From: Paenibacillus durus ATCC 35681
GTDB taxonomy: Bacteria > Bacillota > Bacilli > Paenibacillales > Paenibacillaceae
Direction: 5' to 3'
NCBI RefSeq assembly: GCF_000993825.1
Contig: NZ_CP011114.1
Span: 4,898,001-4,962,000, forward strand
Length of the DNA: 64,000 nt
This document shows positions 9,468 through 17,504 of this stretch, piece after piece; the stretch's first letter is position 1; each line of letters begins with the position of its first letter. The notes under the pieces are model-generated. The model did not search any database and was not told the origin of the DNA. It saw only the letters and a program-made list of their open reading frames with translations. The position numbers and the translations under genes were made by a program.

Positions 9468-9470
9468 CCC

Positions 9471-10088
9471 ATGACCGTTGCTATCGTCGATTACGGGATC
9501 GGCAACCTGCACAGCGTCAGCAAGGCGATTGAGCGTTTGGGTCATGAGCCGCTTGTGACCGGGGAAGCCAGTGAGATTCTGGCTGCGGACCGCGTTATTC
9601 TGCCCGGCGTCGGCGCGTTCGGAGACGCGATGGATCATCTGCGGCAGAGCGGACTGGATAAGGTTGTAAAAGAGGTTGCTGCTGCGGGACGGCAGCCGCT
9701 GCTTGGGATCTGTCTCGGCATGCAGCTTCTGTTTACCCGAGGCGAGGAATACGGCAGCCATGAGGGGCTTGATCTTCTGCCGGGAACAGTGGTGCGCTTC
9801 GAGCCGAGAGAAGGCTATAAAGTGCCGCATATGGGCTGGAACAAGCTGCAGTACCTTCAGCCGGAGAACCCGCTGCTCAAGGGGCTGAAGGAGGGACATG
9901 TCTATTTTGTTCACTCTTATCATGCGCTGGTCGAGCAGAAAAGCGATTTGCTGGCCGTGACGGATTACGGACACCCGGTTACAGCCATCGTTGGGCGGGG
10001 CAATGTATTCGGCATGCAGTTTCATCCCGAGAAGAGCGGGGAGCTGGGAAGGAAGCTGCTTGAGCAGTTTTTGAAGCTGGAAATTTAG
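9471..10088 (+). CDS. hisH: imidazole glycerol phosphate synthase, glutaminase subunit
   Basis: Class I glutamine amidotransferase that feeds ammonia to HisF. The 205-residue product has the nucleophile elbow GICLGMQLLF (Cys near residue 81) and the His-Glu pair in FGMQFHPEKSG. It follows hisB by 3 bp, with AAAGGAG before the ATG. Ammonia is passed through the HisF barrel, so the complex requires both genes of this operon. Confidence 0.96.
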   Translation: MTVAIVDYGIGNLHSVSKAIERLGHEPLVTGEASEILAADRVILPGVGAFGDAMDHLRQSGLDKVVKEVAAAGRQPLLGICLGMQLLFTRGEEYGSHEGLDLLPGTVVRFEPREGYKVPHMGWNKLQYLQPENPLLKGLKEGHVYFVHSYHALVEQKSDLLAVTDYGHPVTAIVGRGNVFGMQFHPEKSGELGRKLLEQFLKLEI

Positions 10089-10224
10089 CGGGGCGGGGTA
10101 CTGCCTCATGAAGCATGCGGCTTTGTGCGTCTTAGGCATCCTGGGCAGGAGGTTCAGAGAGCCAGGGCGTGCGGCCGCGTCAAATTGACATGATTTTAGC
10201 AAGGAGAAAGCGGGGAACGGCGAA

Positions 10225-10956
10225 ATGTCTTCTTTTATCATATATCCGGCGATTGATATCCGGAACGGAAAATGTGTCAGGCTGCTGCAGGGCGATTATA
10301 ATCAGGAAACGGTTTATGGCGACAGTCCGCTCGCTATGGCCAAATCATGGGAAGAGCAGGGCGGAGAGTTCATTCATCTTGTCGACCTGGACGGCGCGAA
10401 AGCCGGGCATCCCGTCAATGTCGATATTATCGGATCCATCGCCGCTGGCGTTAACGTGCCGGTTCAGGTTGGCGGGGGGCTGCGCACGCTGGAGGACGTG
10501 GAGAAGCTGCTGTCGCTCGGCGTCAGCCGCGTCATCATCGGCACCGCTGCCATCAATGACCGGGAGTTTACCGAAACCGTATTGGCAAAATACGGTGATA
10601 AAGTCGCGATCGGCATCGATGCGCGGGACGGCTATGTTGCCACTCACGGCTGGCTGAACACGTCCGAGGTGCTGGCTACGGATTTGGCGAAGGAGCTCGC
10701 GTCTAAGGGCGCGGAAACGTTTATCTACACGGATATTTCCCGCGACGGAATGATGCAGGGCCCGAACGTGGAGGGCATTCTCGCCATGGCGCAGGCCAGC
10801 GGCAAGAGCGTCATCGCCTCCGGCGGAGTCACCGTTCAGGACGATCTGCTTCGCCTCAGCGCGCATAAGAACAGCGGTATCGGCGGAGCCATCGTTGGTA
10901 AGGCGCTGTATACCGGCAACATCAAGCTTGCCGAAGCTTTGGCCGCTTTGAAGTAA
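10225..10956 (+). CDS. hisA: phosphoribosylformimino-5-aminoimidazole carboxamide ribotide isomerase
   Basis: Amadori isomerisation (ProFAR to PRFAR) in a (beta/alpha)8 barrel. 243 residues. The N-terminal [14 protein letters not shown] carries the catalytic Asp, the second catalytic Asp is in [14 protein letters not shown] near residue 170, and phosphate loops VGGGLRT and ASGGV are visible. A 136-bp spacer separates it from hisH, and a 472-bp repeat-containing spacer follows before hisF. Confidence 0.95.
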   Translation: MSSFIIYPAIDIRNGKCVRLLQGDYNQETVYGDSPLAMAKSWEEQGGEFIHLVDLDGAKAGHPVNVDIIGSIAAGVNVPVQVGGGLRTLEDVEKLLSLGVSRVIIGTAAINDREFTETVLAKYGDKVAIGIDARDGYVATHGWLNTSEVLATDLAKELASKGAETFIYTDISRDGMMQGPNVEGILAMAQASGKSVIASGGVTVQDDLLRLSAHKNSGIGGAIVGKALYTGNIKLAEALAALK

Positions 10957-11262
10957 GCCTGGCCCGAGGGCCAGAGCCGCGGCACGCGAGGGTTTAGGGT
11001 TTTGAAGGTTGTGTCGCAGGCGGAGCGAAGCCCGCCGCCCCGAAGGGGCCAAGACCGCGGCACGCGAAAGTTTTAAGGGGTTTAAGCTTTTGAGCAGGCG
11101 GAGCGGAGCCGCCGCCCCGAAGGGGCCAGAAGCGCGGCACGCGAAGGTTATAAGAGGTTTAAGCTTTTGAGCAGGCGGGGCAAGCCCGCCGCCCCGGAGG
11201 GGCCAAGACCGCGACACGCGAAGGTTTAGGGTCTGAAGTTTTTGCCCTTTACAGCAGGAGCG
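10957..11262. repeat. tandem ~77-bp hairpin repeats between hisA and hisF
   Basis: The anchor GCGGCACGCGA recurs at 10979, 11057 and 11134, and as GCGACACGCGA at 11211, spacings 78, 77 and 77 bp. Each unit begins GGCCA(A/G)(G)A and ends with two GC-rich hairpins: GGCGG...CCGCC with a variable loop, then GCCCC-GAA-GGGGC (GGA loop in the third). The first unit is preceded by GGCCC-GA-GGGCC, and the fourth decays after about 60 bp. The units are non-coding and lie inside the his transcription unit. Stem arms are better conserved than loops, which points to RNA or DNA structure being kept. Confidence 0.85.
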
Positions 11263-11379
11263 CCGCAGTCCAAGCGGTCCCACAGGGATAAGCGGTCGCA
11301 CCACAAAAATAAACTAAGCAGCGCCTTCGCCCCTGACCCCGCCAAACTTCCGGGTGTCCAGAGGGCGGAGCCCTTGGGG

Positions 11380-11399
11380 TCCCCCTTGGCTAAGGGGGA
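11380..11399. repeat. perfect hairpin just upstream of hisF
   Basis: TCCCCCTT (11380-11387) and AAGGGGGA (11392-11399) form an 8-bp stem with a GGCT loop, followed by TTTAGGGGGAT. It is about 20-30 bp from the hisF ribosome site and has no U-tract, so it is more likely an RNA stability or translation element than a terminator. Confidence 0.6.
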
Positions 11400-11428
11400 T
11401 TTAGGGGGATCGAAAAAGGAGGATAATC

Positions 11429-12187
11429 ATGCTGGCCAAACGCATCATACCCTGCCTGGACGTTAAGGACGGCCGGGTAGTAAAAGGCGTTAACTTTGTA
11501 AACCTGCGGGATGCCGGCGATCCGGTGGAGCTCGCGGCGATTTACGACCGGGAAGGCGCGGATGAGCTGGTGTTCCTGGATATTTCCGCATCGGTGGAAG
11601 GCCGGGCGACGATGGTTGAGGTCGTGCGCCGGACGGCGGGCGAAATTTCCATCCCGTTCACCGTAGGAGGGGGAATATCGGCCCCCGAGCATATGAAGAC
11701 GATCTTACGGGCCGGAGCCGACAAGATCGGCATCAACACGGCCGCTGTAAACAATCCGCAGTTGATTCTCGAAGGAGCGCGGCGGTTCGGCTCCCAATGT
11801 ATTGTAGTGGCGGTAGATGCCAAATATAATGAAGCTTGGGGCGAGTGGGAAGTGTACACCCACGGCGGACGCAAGCCTTCCGGAATCAAGGCGCTGGAGT
11901 GGGTGAAGGAGGCCGAGAGGCTGGGAGCGGGCGAGATTTTGCTTACCAGCATGGATGCCGACGGTACCAAGGACGGCTTTGATATAAAACTCACATCTGC
12001 TGTCAGTGATCTGGTGGATATTCCGGTGATCGCGTCGGGCGGAGCGGGAAAGATTGAGCATTTTTACGATGTGTTCACTGCGGGCAAGGCGGATGCCGGG
12101 CTTGCGGCGACCATTTTTCATTATAAGGAAATTGGGATCGGCGACTTGAAGGCCGACTTAAAACAAAAGGGTGTGGAGATCCGATGA
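11429..12187 (+). CDS. hisF: imidazole glycerol phosphate synthase, cyclase subunit
   Basis: Combines PRFAR with ammonia from HisH to give imidazole glycerol phosphate and AICAR. 252 residues, (beta/alpha)8 barrel. N-terminal [16 protein letters not shown] contains the catalytic Asp11; the second, Asp near residue 130, lies in [15 protein letters not shown]. Phosphate-binding VGGGI and ASGGAGK are present. AAAGGAGG precedes the ATG. The stop overlaps the start of hisIE by 4 bp (ATGA). Confidence 0.97.
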   Translation: MLAKRIIPCLDVKDGRVVKGVNFVNLRDAGDPVELAAIYDREGADELVFLDISASVEGRATMVEVVRRTAGEISIPFTVGGGISAPEHMKTILRAGADKIGINTAAVNNPQLILEGARRFGSQCIVVAVDAKYNEAWGEWEVYTHGGRKPSGIKALEWVKEAERLGAGEILLTSMDADGTKDGFDIKLTSAVSDLVDIPVIASGGAGKIEHFYDVFTAGKADAGLAATIFHYKEIGIGDLKADLKQKGVEIR

Positions 12188-12909
12188 ACGAACAGCAAAA
12201 TAATGCGACAACTGAGCAGCAGGAAATTTTGGAAGGAATACGCTGGAATGAAGCCGGGCTTCTTCCGGCTATCGTGCAGGACGACACTACCCTGGAAGTG
12301 CTTATGTTCGCTTACATGAACCCGGAATCGCTGAAGCTGTCTCTGGAGAGCGGACAGACCTGGTTCTGGAGCCGTTCACGGGGGGAGCTGTGGCATAAAG
12401 GCGGTACTTCGGGCAATACACAGGCAATTACCTCGATTCACTACGATTGTGACAGCGACACTCTGCTTGTGAAGGTCAAACCGGAAGGACCGGCCTGCCA
12501 TACAGGCAAGGTTTCATGCTTTTACCGTGAGTTTCCGCTCGGGAGCAAAGCTGGGGCAGCCAAACCGCAGACGGATGAATTATATAGCGGCGGCAGCAAG
12601 TCAACCGAGGCCCGCTTTGCCGTGCTGGCTGAACTGGAGCGTGTTATCGCGGAGAGAGAGGTGGAGCGTCCGGAAGGAGCCTACACTACGTATCTGTTCG
12701 ACAAAGGCGTTGACAAGATCCTGAAGAAGGTCGGCGAAGAGACGGCGGAAACGATTATCGCGGCCAAAAACAAGGACAATGCCGAGCTCCGGCTCGAAGT
12801 CAGCGATCTGATCTACCATTTGCTCGTCCTGCTGCAGGAGCGCAAGCTTCCGCTCGACGACATAATGGCCGAGCTGAGCGCGCGCCACGAGCGGCCCCGC
12901 CGCGATTAG
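12184..12909 (+). CDS. hisI: bifunctional phosphoribosyl-AMP cyclohydrolase / phosphoribosyl-ATP pyrophosphatase
   Basis: Steps 2 and 3 of the pathway in one 241-residue HisIE fusion. The N-terminal HisI half (about 1-125) has [20 protein letters not shown] and the zinc/magnesium-site HYDCDSD plus [13 protein letters not shown]. The C-terminal HisE half (about 140-241) is the helical MazG-like pyrophosphohydrolase with [15 protein letters not shown] and [16 protein letters not shown]. The start overlaps the hisF stop. Confidence 0.96.
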   Translation: MNEQQNNATTEQQEILEGIRWNEAGLLPAIVQDDTTLEVLMFAYMNPESLKLSLESGQTWFWSRSRGELWHKGGTSGNTQAITSIHYDCDSDTLLVKVKPEGPACHTGKVSCFYREFPLGSKAGAAKPQTDELYSGGSKSTEARFAVLAELERVIAEREVERPEGAYTTYLFDKGVDKILKKVGEETAETIIAAKNKDNAELRLEVSDLIYHLLVLLQERKLPLDDIMAELSARHERPRRD

Positions 12910-12927
12910 TACAGAAGGGAGCCTCCC

Positions 12928-13755
12928 ATGCATATCGATTATCACACCCATCACGAGCGCTGCGGACATGCCGTAGGCAAGCTCGAAGATTACGTTCGCC
13001 GGGGCATCGAACTCGGCCTTAAGCAGCTCGGTCTGTCGGATCATCTGCCGCTGATTCATGTCGATCCGGCGCAGTATTATCCGGAGATGGCTATGCCGCT
13101 TGAGGAGCTTCCCCGCTATGTCGAGGAATGTCTGGCCCTGAAGGAGCGTTACCGGGGAGTCATCGATATCCGGGTAGGGCTTGAAGCTGATTATATCGAA
13201 GGCTATGAAGAGGAGATCCGCGAACTGCTCGCTCCTTACCCTTGGGATTACCTGATCGGCTCGGTGCATTTTCTCGGCGAGTGGGATATTACCGATTTCC
13301 GGCAGGTTCACGGCTGGGAAGGCCAAGATCCCCTTGCGGTCTACCGGCGCTATTATCAAGCGATAAGCATGGCTGCATCTTCGGGGATTTACGATATAAT
13401 AGGGCATATGGATGTTATCAAAAGATTCGGCTACGGACCGGATACACCAGAAGGGCAGGCGGAAGTGAAGGAGCTTGAGCTGAGCGCGCTGCGGAGAATA
13501 GCGGATGCGGGAATCGCGATGGAACTGAACGCCTCCGGCCTGTTCAAGCCGTGTGCCGAGATGTTCCCGGCTCCGCATGTGCTGAAGCAAGCTCTTGAGC
13601 TTGGCATCCCGCTGACGCTGGGCTCGGACGCCCATGATCCGGCGAAGCTTGGTGAAGGCCTTGCGGAGGCTCGCAAGCTGCTTTGGGATACGGGATTCCG
13701 TGAACTCGCGGTGTTTGATGGCCGCCGCCGGGAAATGGTCTCTTTTGAAGGATAA
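12928..13755 (+). CDS. hisJ: histidinol-phosphatase, PHP family
   Basis: Dephosphorylates histidinol phosphate. The 275-residue PHP-domain protein has the metal ligands DYHTHHERCGH (residues 4-14), SDHLPL, GLEADYIEG, IGSVHFLG, IIGHMDVIKRFG and the final GSDAHDP. It follows hisIE by 18 bp with its own AAGGGAG site, completing the operon apart from the aminotransferase hisC, which is not in this window. This PHP type replaces the HAD-type phosphatase of enteric HisB. Confidence 0.93.
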   Translation: MHIDYHTHHERCGHAVGKLEDYVRRGIELGLKQLGLSDHLPLIHVDPAQYYPEMAMPLEELPRYVEECLALKERYRGVIDIRVGLEADYIEGYEEEIRELLAPYPWDYLIGSVHFLGEWDITDFRQVHGWEGQDPLAVYRRYYQAISMAASSGIYDIIGHMDVIKRFGYGPDTPEGQAEVKELELSALRRIADAGIAMELNASGLFKPCAEMFPAPHVLKQALELGIPLTLGSDAHDPAKLGEGLAEARKLLWDTGFRELAVFDGRRREMVSFEG

Positions 13756-13779
13756 TGAATATAAATTAAGGAGGGCGCT

Positions 13780-14730
13780 ATGCAGCACCATACATTGCGT
13801 ATTTTTTCCGGGTCGTCCAATCCGAAGCTGGCTGCGGATATTGCCTCAAGGCTTGGCGCGGAGCTGGGGAAGATTAAGCTGACCCGCTTCAAGAGTGGCG
13901 AGATTTATGTGCATTACGAAGAAAGCATCCGGAATTGCGATGTCTTTTTGGTGCAATCTCTCTCCCATCCCATCAATGAGCTGTTTGTCGAGCTATTGGT
14001 AATGATTGACGCCGCGAAACGGGCGTCGGCGCGAACGGTAAATATTATCGTTCCGTACTACGGCTATGCCCGTCAGGAGCGCAAGTCGGCACCTAGAGAG
14101 CCAATCTCCGCCAAAATGGTTGCAGATGTGCTTACGACAGCCGGCGCGACGCGCGTACTTACCCTCGATCTGCATGCGGCGGCGATCCAGGGCTTCTTCA
14201 ATATCCCGGTGGATCACCTGACGGCGCTTGATCTGATCAGCGGGTATCTGAAGGCAAAGAATTTGCCCGATGTAGTGGTGGTATCGCCCGATGCCGGTCG
14301 CGCTTCCACGGCCGAGAAGCTGGCAAGCAAGCTGGACTCGCCGTTCGCCATTATGATTAAGAAGCGTCCGGCCCATAACGAATCGGTCATAACCCACGTC
14401 ATTGGCGATGTGGAGGGACGGACTCCGGTCATTATCGAAGACCTGATCGATACGGGAACCACCATTGTTAACGTTGTTGAAGGATTGAAGGAGAGAGGGG
14501 CAAAGAACAGCATCGTCTGCGCCACGCATGGATTGTTCTCCGGTCCGGCGATCGAACGGCTGGATCACCCCGGAATTGAGGAAGTGGTGGTAACCGATTC
14601 CATCGAGCTGCCTGCTGACCATTCCAGCCGCTTCACCGTTCTCTCGGTCGCTCCAATGCTGGCGAGGGCCATAAGCATTATTATCGAGGGCGGTTCTATC
14701 GACAAACTGTTTGGAGACGCGGGAATATAA
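13780..14730 (+). CDS. prs: ribose-phosphate pyrophosphokinase paralogue
   Basis: Makes PRPP from ribose 5-phosphate and ATP, the co-substrate of HisG. The 316-residue protein has typical class I blocks: GYARQERKSAPREPISAK, LDLHAAAIQGFF and the catalytic loop KKRPAHNES. It departs from the housekeeping consensus in two places: SPDAGRASTAEKLA where SPDHGGVTRARKLA is usual, and DLIDTGTT where DDMIDTAGT is usual in the PRPP loop. It is the last gene after hisJ and ends at a clear terminator. I infer a second, his-linked PRPP synthetase; the housekeeping prs is normally next to glmU, not seen here. Confidence 0.88.
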   Translation: MQHHTLRIFSGSSNPKLAADIASRLGAELGKIKLTRFKSGEIYVHYEESIRNCDVFLVQSLSHPINELFVELLVMIDAAKRASARTVNIIVPYYGYARQERKSAPREPISAKMVADVLTTAGATRVLTLDLHAAAIQGFFNIPVDHLTALDLISGYLKAKNLPDVVVVSPDAGRASTAEKLASKLDSPFAIMIKKRPAHNESVITHVIGDVEGRTPVIIEDLIDTGTTIVNVVEGLKERGAKNSIVCATHGLFSGPAIERLDHPGIEEVVVTDSIELPADHSSRFTVLSVAPMLARAISIIIEGGSIDKLFGDAGI

Positions 14731-14749
14731 CATTCCCCCGTCTTTTTTT
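14716..14749 (+). terminator. terminator of the his operon
   Basis: GACGCGGGAAT (14716-14726) pairs with ATTCCCCCGTC (14732-14742) followed by seven T. It overlaps the last codons of prs. Confidence 0.85.
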
Positions 14750-14945
14750 ATCTCCAGAATAAAATAGGATACGGTTTCAGGCCTCCCGTTCAACTTGAAA
14801 ACCCCTTTCGGTTTTATGGTATACTGTGTGGAGACAGCCGGGGCCAACACTGGAAACGGCAAACGTGAAGTTTGGAGAATCGCTTGCAAAGCGCATCTTC
14901 TGTTGGAAAGAGGGTTAGGGAGCTTACAAGGAGGTGCCAGCTTCC

Positions 14946-16328
14946 ATGATAGAAAAGATTTCAGAGATCGATGGCGGGACAGGAAACGTTATCCCCGTCG
15001 CTCTGAACGCTAATTTTTTCTTTGAAAGAGCCGTCCGTTCGCTGGATCGCTTTCAATATGAAAAAGCACTGAAAAATTTCCGCAAAGCGGTTGAATATGA
15101 ACCGGATAATCCGGTTAATCATTGCAATATGGCGGGTATATTGTCGGAGATGGGGGATTACGAGGCGTCTAACGCCATTCTGGCCCATGTACTGGAGCAG
15201 GTGGACCCCTCCATGACGGAATGCCATTTTTATATGGCCAATAACTTCGCCAATATGGAAAACTTTGAGGAGGCCGAGCGCTCGCTCGTGACGTATCTTG
15301 AGGAGGATGCGAACGGCGAATTCCTCGCGGAATCGGAGGAGCTGATGGAGCTGCTGCACTACGAGCTCGACCGTCCCGTTTCGCTGAACCGGATCCGCAG
15401 CCGGGAAGGGGCGGTCGAACATGACCGTGCCCGGAGCTTGCTGGAAGAAGGAAAATTTCCGGAGGCGGTTCGTCTCTTGGAACAGATCACCGAGGGAACG
15501 CCCGATTTTTTGGCGGCGCATAATAATTTGGCTTTGGCGCATTTTTATATGGGCCGGTTTGCCAAAGCGAAGGAATGTATTGCGCGGGTGCTGGAGAAGG
15601 AGCCGGGCAATTTGCATGCGCTCTGCAATCTGGCGATTTTCCTGCAGTACGAAGGGGATCGGAGCACGCTGGATGGGCTGCTGCAGATGCTGGAGGTGAC
15701 CGTTCCATTCCACCGGGAGCATGTCTTCAAGCTTGCGACGACGATGGGGATTCTGGGACGGCACAGAGCGGCTTATGGTCATTTCCGCCGTCTGCTGAAA
15801 GACGAAGAGATCAGCGGTGACGCCGGGCTGTATCATTACTGCGCAGCCGCGGCTTGCAACAGCGGACTGCGGCTGGAGGCCGAGCGCTGCTGGAGGCAGG
15901 CCGCCAAGCTCGACCCGGAGTCGGAGGTGCCCCGGTTCTTCTTGAACCAGCTGCATCAGTCGACGGCGGAGGGTTCGGAACTGCCGGCCGTCAGCTATAA
16001 CTATCAGCTCCCATTTCAGGAGCAGCTTAAGCTGTGGAAGGCCAACAAGGGCAGCTTTGCGGAGCAGGTTAGAGTAAATCCGCTGCTGCGTTCGTCCTTT
16101 TTCTGGGCGCTGCGATACGGAGATGCCAGCTTGAAGCGCCAGGTCACCGAAGCGCTGACATGGATCGGCGACGAGGAGATGGCGGGAGCCCTCAAGGAAC
16201 TGCTTAGCGAGCCGGTACAGGACGGAAAGCAGGAAGAGTCGGGTCTTCTCCGCCTGCAGAAGCTTATCGGTATGGAGGCGGACAAGGAACAACGCCCCGA
16301 AGGAAAAGAGAGGCTTCCCCGCGGCTAG
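14946..16328 (+). CDS. yvcD: tetratricopeptide repeat protein, YvcD-like
   Basis: Cytoplasmic TPR protein of 460 residues, probably a protein-protein interaction scaffold of unknown target. TPR helices are visible at about residues 25-60 (FFFERAVRSLDRFQYEKALKN), 65-130, 175-210 (AAHNNLALAHFYMGRFAKA) and 255-300. No catalytic motif or export signal is present. The ATG at 14946 is chosen because AAGGAGG lies 11 bp upstream; the GTG at 14934 is part of that site. As in B. subtilis (yvcD-trxB) it precedes thioredoxin reductase. A TATACT hexamer at 14820 may be its -10. Confidence 0.85.
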   Translation: MIEKISEIDGGTGNVIPVALNANFFFERAVRSLDRFQYEKALKNFRKAVEYEPDNPVNHCNMAGILSEMGDYEASNAILAHVLEQVDPSMTECHFYMANNFANMENFEEAERSLVTYLEEDANGEFLAESEELMELLHYELDRPVSLNRIRSREGAVEHDRARSLLEEGKFPEAVRLLEQITEGTPDFLAAHNNLALAHFYMGRFAKAKECIARVLEKEPGNLHALCNLAIFLQYEGDRSTLDGLLQMLEVTVPFHREHVFKLATTMGILGRHRAAYGHFRRLLKDEEISGDAGLYHYCAAAACNSGLRLEAERCWRQAAKLDPESEVPRFFLNQLHQSTAEGSELPAVSYNYQLPFQEQLKLWKANKGSFAEQVRVNPLLRSSFFWALRYGDASLKRQVTEALTWIGDEEMAGALKELLSEPVQDGKQEESGLLRLQKLIGMEADKEQRPEGKERLPRG

Positions 16329-16437
16329 TACTCCGGGTGAGGAGCCCCGGGGCCGTCCCCTTTGGACATAATAGGGATAACAAGCTTGGCATACAGCCAA
16401 ACTTTATAATAATCCGTTTGCGAGGAGGGCACTTAAG

Positions 16438-17391
16438 ATGTATAAATCGATTGTAATCGGAACAGGTCCAGCCGGTCTGACCGCCGCTATTTATCTGGCG
16501 CGTGCGAATTTGAACCCGCTGGTGATTGAAGGCCTGCAGCCGGGCGGACAGCTGACAACGACGACCGAAGTGGAGAACTTCCCTGGATTCCCCGAAGGTA
16601 TTCTCGGACCGGATCTTATGGACAATATGCGCAAGCAAGCGGAACGCTTCGGGGCCGAATTCAAGAGCGTCTGGGTAGAGTCCGTCGATTTCTCGCAGCG
16701 GCCCTTTAAAGTGAATGTGGATGGGCTTGGCGTACTGGAAGCGGAAACGGTTATTATCTCGACGGGCGCTTCCGCCAGGTATCTCGGAATCCCTGGAGAG
16801 CAGGACAATGTGGGACGCGGCGTCAGCACCTGCGCTACCTGCGACGGCTTCTTCTTTCGCGGGAAAAATATCATTGTCGTCGGAGGCGGCGACTCCGCGA
16901 TGGAGGAAGCGGGCTTCCTGACACGGTTTGCAAGCAATGTTACGCTGGTGCACCGCCGCGAAGAGCTGCGGGCGTCCAAGATTATGCAGGACCGCGCAAA
17001 AGAAAACAGCAAAGTTTCATGGGCGCTGAATCGCACTCCGCTGGAAGTTGTGACTGGCGAGACCGGAGTGAAAGGACTGCTTGTCCGCGATAACGAGAGC
17101 GGTAAGGAAGAACTCATTGAAGCCGCGGGGGTCTTCGTGGCGATTGGCCACACGCCAAACACCGCTTTCCTTGGCGGCCAGATTACAACTGACGCGAACG
17201 GCTATATCGTGGTCCGTCCGGGCACAACAGAGACGAACATCCCCGGTGTATTTGCCTGCGGCGACGTTCAGGATACCCGGTACCGTCAGGCCATTTCAGC
17301 GGCTGGTTCGGGCTGTATGGCGGCGATGGACGCCGAGAAGTATCTTGAAGGCTCGATGGTGCATGACTGGAGCGAGACACTGGATAAATAA
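16438..17391 (+). CDS. trxB: thioredoxin reductase
   Basis: NADPH-dependent flavoprotein that reduces thioredoxin. 317 residues, the low-molecular-weight type. FAD-binding [16 protein letters not shown] at residues 7-22, redox-active CATC at residues 132-135, NADPH-binding [13 protein letters not shown] near 150, and the C-terminal FAD motif [14 protein letters not shown] near 275. An AGGAGGGC site precedes the ATG. A strong terminator follows. Confidence 0.97.
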   Translation: MYKSIVIGTGPAGLTAAIYLARANLNPLVIEGLQPGGQLTTTTEVENFPGFPEGILGPDLMDNMRKQAERFGAEFKSVWVESVDFSQRPFKVNVDGLGVLEAETVIISTGASARYLGIPGEQDNVGRGVSTCATCDGFFFRGKNIIVVGGGDSAMEEAGFLTRFASNVTLVHRREELRASKIMQDRAKENSKVSWALNRTPLEVVTGETGVKGLLVRDNESGKEELIEAAGVFVAIGHTPNTAFLGGQITTDANGYIVVRPGTTETNIPGVFACGDVQDTRYRQAISAAGSGCMAAMDAEKYLEGSMVHDWSETLDK

Positions 17392-17435
17392 TAAGACCAG
17401 GAGCCTTAAAGCGGAGCTAGTCCGAAAGTAGGAGG

Positions 17436-17475
17436 AGCCAAGCTTCACCCTGAAACGGGGAGCTTGGCTTTTTGC
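17436..17475 (+). terminator. terminator after trxB
   Basis: AGCCAAGCT (17436-17444) pairs with AGCTTGGCT (17461-17469), extended inside by CCC/GGG and followed by a T-run. Confidence 0.85.
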
Positions 17476-17504
17476 GTGAAATCATGCTGCCCAAAGCCTA
17501 TTTC

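Noticed and set aside
10957..11262. Tandem repeats considered as a CRISPR array
   Set aside because: Units are contiguous and similar along their full length, with no unique spacers and no cas genes nearby.
10345..11304. 319-codon minus-strand frame through the tandem repeats
   Set aside because: Covers hisA antisense and repeats; the translation simply reflects the repeat unit.
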